Below, in pieces: positions 63,519-64,000 of a stretch of DNA of 64,000 bases. How positions within the stretch are numbered: position 1 is the stretch's first letter; each line of letters starts with the position of its first letter. Origin of the DNA: Kordia jejudonensis (lineage in GTDB: Bacteria; Bacteroidota; Bacteroidia; Flavobacteriales; Flavobacteriaceae); NCBI RefSeq assembly GCF_001005315.1, contig NZ_LBMG01000038.1, positions 1 through 64,000 on the forward strand. Reading direction: 5' to 3'. The notes under the pieces were generated by a model, which searched no databases, had not been told where the DNA came from, and saw nothing but the letters and a program-made list of their open reading frames with translations. A program made the translations under genes and the position numbers.

Positions 63519-64000
63519 ATGAAAAAAGTTATATACCTGTTTTTTCTTTTACCATTAATATTGTTTAGTCAAGAAGAAAAAAAGAAACAAATACTAGCTA
63601 CTTCTTTAATTGAAGAAATTGAATTGATGTCTGAAAAAGATCAGTTATATAGAAGTGGTATTTTTTACGATCAGCAACATTTACTAAGCGAGGAAGAAAG
63701 GAAAACACTTTGGAAGTTTCAGTTTTCAAAAGATGATGAAAATACCAAAAAGCTTATAGAAATTATTAAAAAGCACGGATATGTTGATGAAACTAATTCA
63801 AATCTTGAATATGTATCTATACTTCCATTCTTTTTACACGCTCCCAAAAAATATTGGAAAGAAATAAAAATCATAATAAATAAAGAGCGAAAAAAAGGGA
63901 ACATTGATGATGCTAAATACAACAAGATAATAGAACACATGAAATTTAGTATTCCAGAAGATTTAAAAATTAATTATACAGGACGTAAAAAGAATGATTC
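63519..64000 (+). CDS. Secreted protein, truncated by the window end
   Basis: The frame from ATG 63519 is open for 160 codons to the edge. It has a signal peptide (KKVIYLFFLLPLILFSQ) and a helical body with repeated charged segments. FLHAPKKYWKEIKIIINKE recalls DUF6624-type proteins, but this is tentative. It follows the GG-peptide genes by 75 bp and may be part of the same transcript. Confidence 0.6.
   Translation, partial: MKKVIYLFFLLPLILFSQEEKKKQILATSLIEEIELMSEKDQLYRSGIFYDQQHLLSEEERKTLWKFQFSKDDENTKKLIEIIKKHGYVDETNSNLEYVSILPFFLHAPKKYWKEIKIIINKERKKGNIDDAKYNKIIEHMKFSIPEDLKINYTGRKKND

Overview
The window looks like chromosomal DNA of a marine Flavobacteriaceae bacterium (Bacteroidota). The reasons are the AT-rich composition, TAnnTTTG promoter elements, scarcity of Shine-Dalgarno sites, families typical of the phylum (DUF4199, DUF4286, DUF2911, DUF6660, HYC_CC_PP, the ECF sigma / FecR / TonB-dependent receptor trio), and GG-leader or lanthipeptide-like precursor peptides. 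A Kordia-like genus is a guess from the style of these peptides. No tRNA, rRNA, CRISPR array or transposase was seen.

Layout. 1-935: end of an unknown gene, then about 860 bp of direct and tandem repeats. 0.9-14 kb: mostly core genes on the minus strand (ArsC-like reductase, ArsR regulator, LEA-like repeat protein, VOC protein, DUF4199, LuxR-type regulator, 2-hydroxyacid dehydrogenase, cupin, GNAT, then the mgtE, rsmA, DUF4286, TPR and serS group), interrupted by an orphan lanthipeptide-like precursor at 6.85 kb. 14.5-29.8 kb: a copper/silver operon (HYC protein, CusA, TolC, multicopper oxidase fused to a CopB-like barrel, HMA-AraC regulator, CopA ATPase, DUF2911, PepSY, DUF305, CusB with metal-binding ends, HMA lipoprotein). 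30.6-39.4 kb: a zinc/cadmium/cobalt-type operon (DUF6660, CzcA fused to TolC, CzcB, Fur-family regulator, DUF3703, ZntA-type ATPase).

39.8-52.3 kb: an envelope-remodelling island with an HD protein, an M1-like domain without HExxH fused to a beta-barrel, three PAP2 phosphatases, a diacylglycerol kinase, an EptA-type phosphoethanolamine transferase, a PepSY-like protein, a BamA/TamA-family barrel and an OmpR-type two-component system. Six promoters here share 11-bp-spaced direct repeats of about CTTTAGA, each exactly 9 bp upstream of a TAnnTTTG-like -7 element. This is my main finding. It looks like a PmrAB-type lipid A remodelling regulon, including autoregulation and recycling of the diacylglycerol that EptA releases.

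52.4-58.8 kb: ECF sigma, FecR and TonB-dependent receptor, divergent from two acidic lipoproteins sharing a repeated domain. 59.4-64 kb: accessory DNA with an ApeA-like HEPN (anti-phage type) protein, a short lipoprotein overlapping a membrane protein, a phage-repressor-like regulator with a candidate operator, two GG-leader peptides whose cores carry EF-hand-like calcium loops, a relic of a third such peptide, and a truncated secreted protein at the window end.
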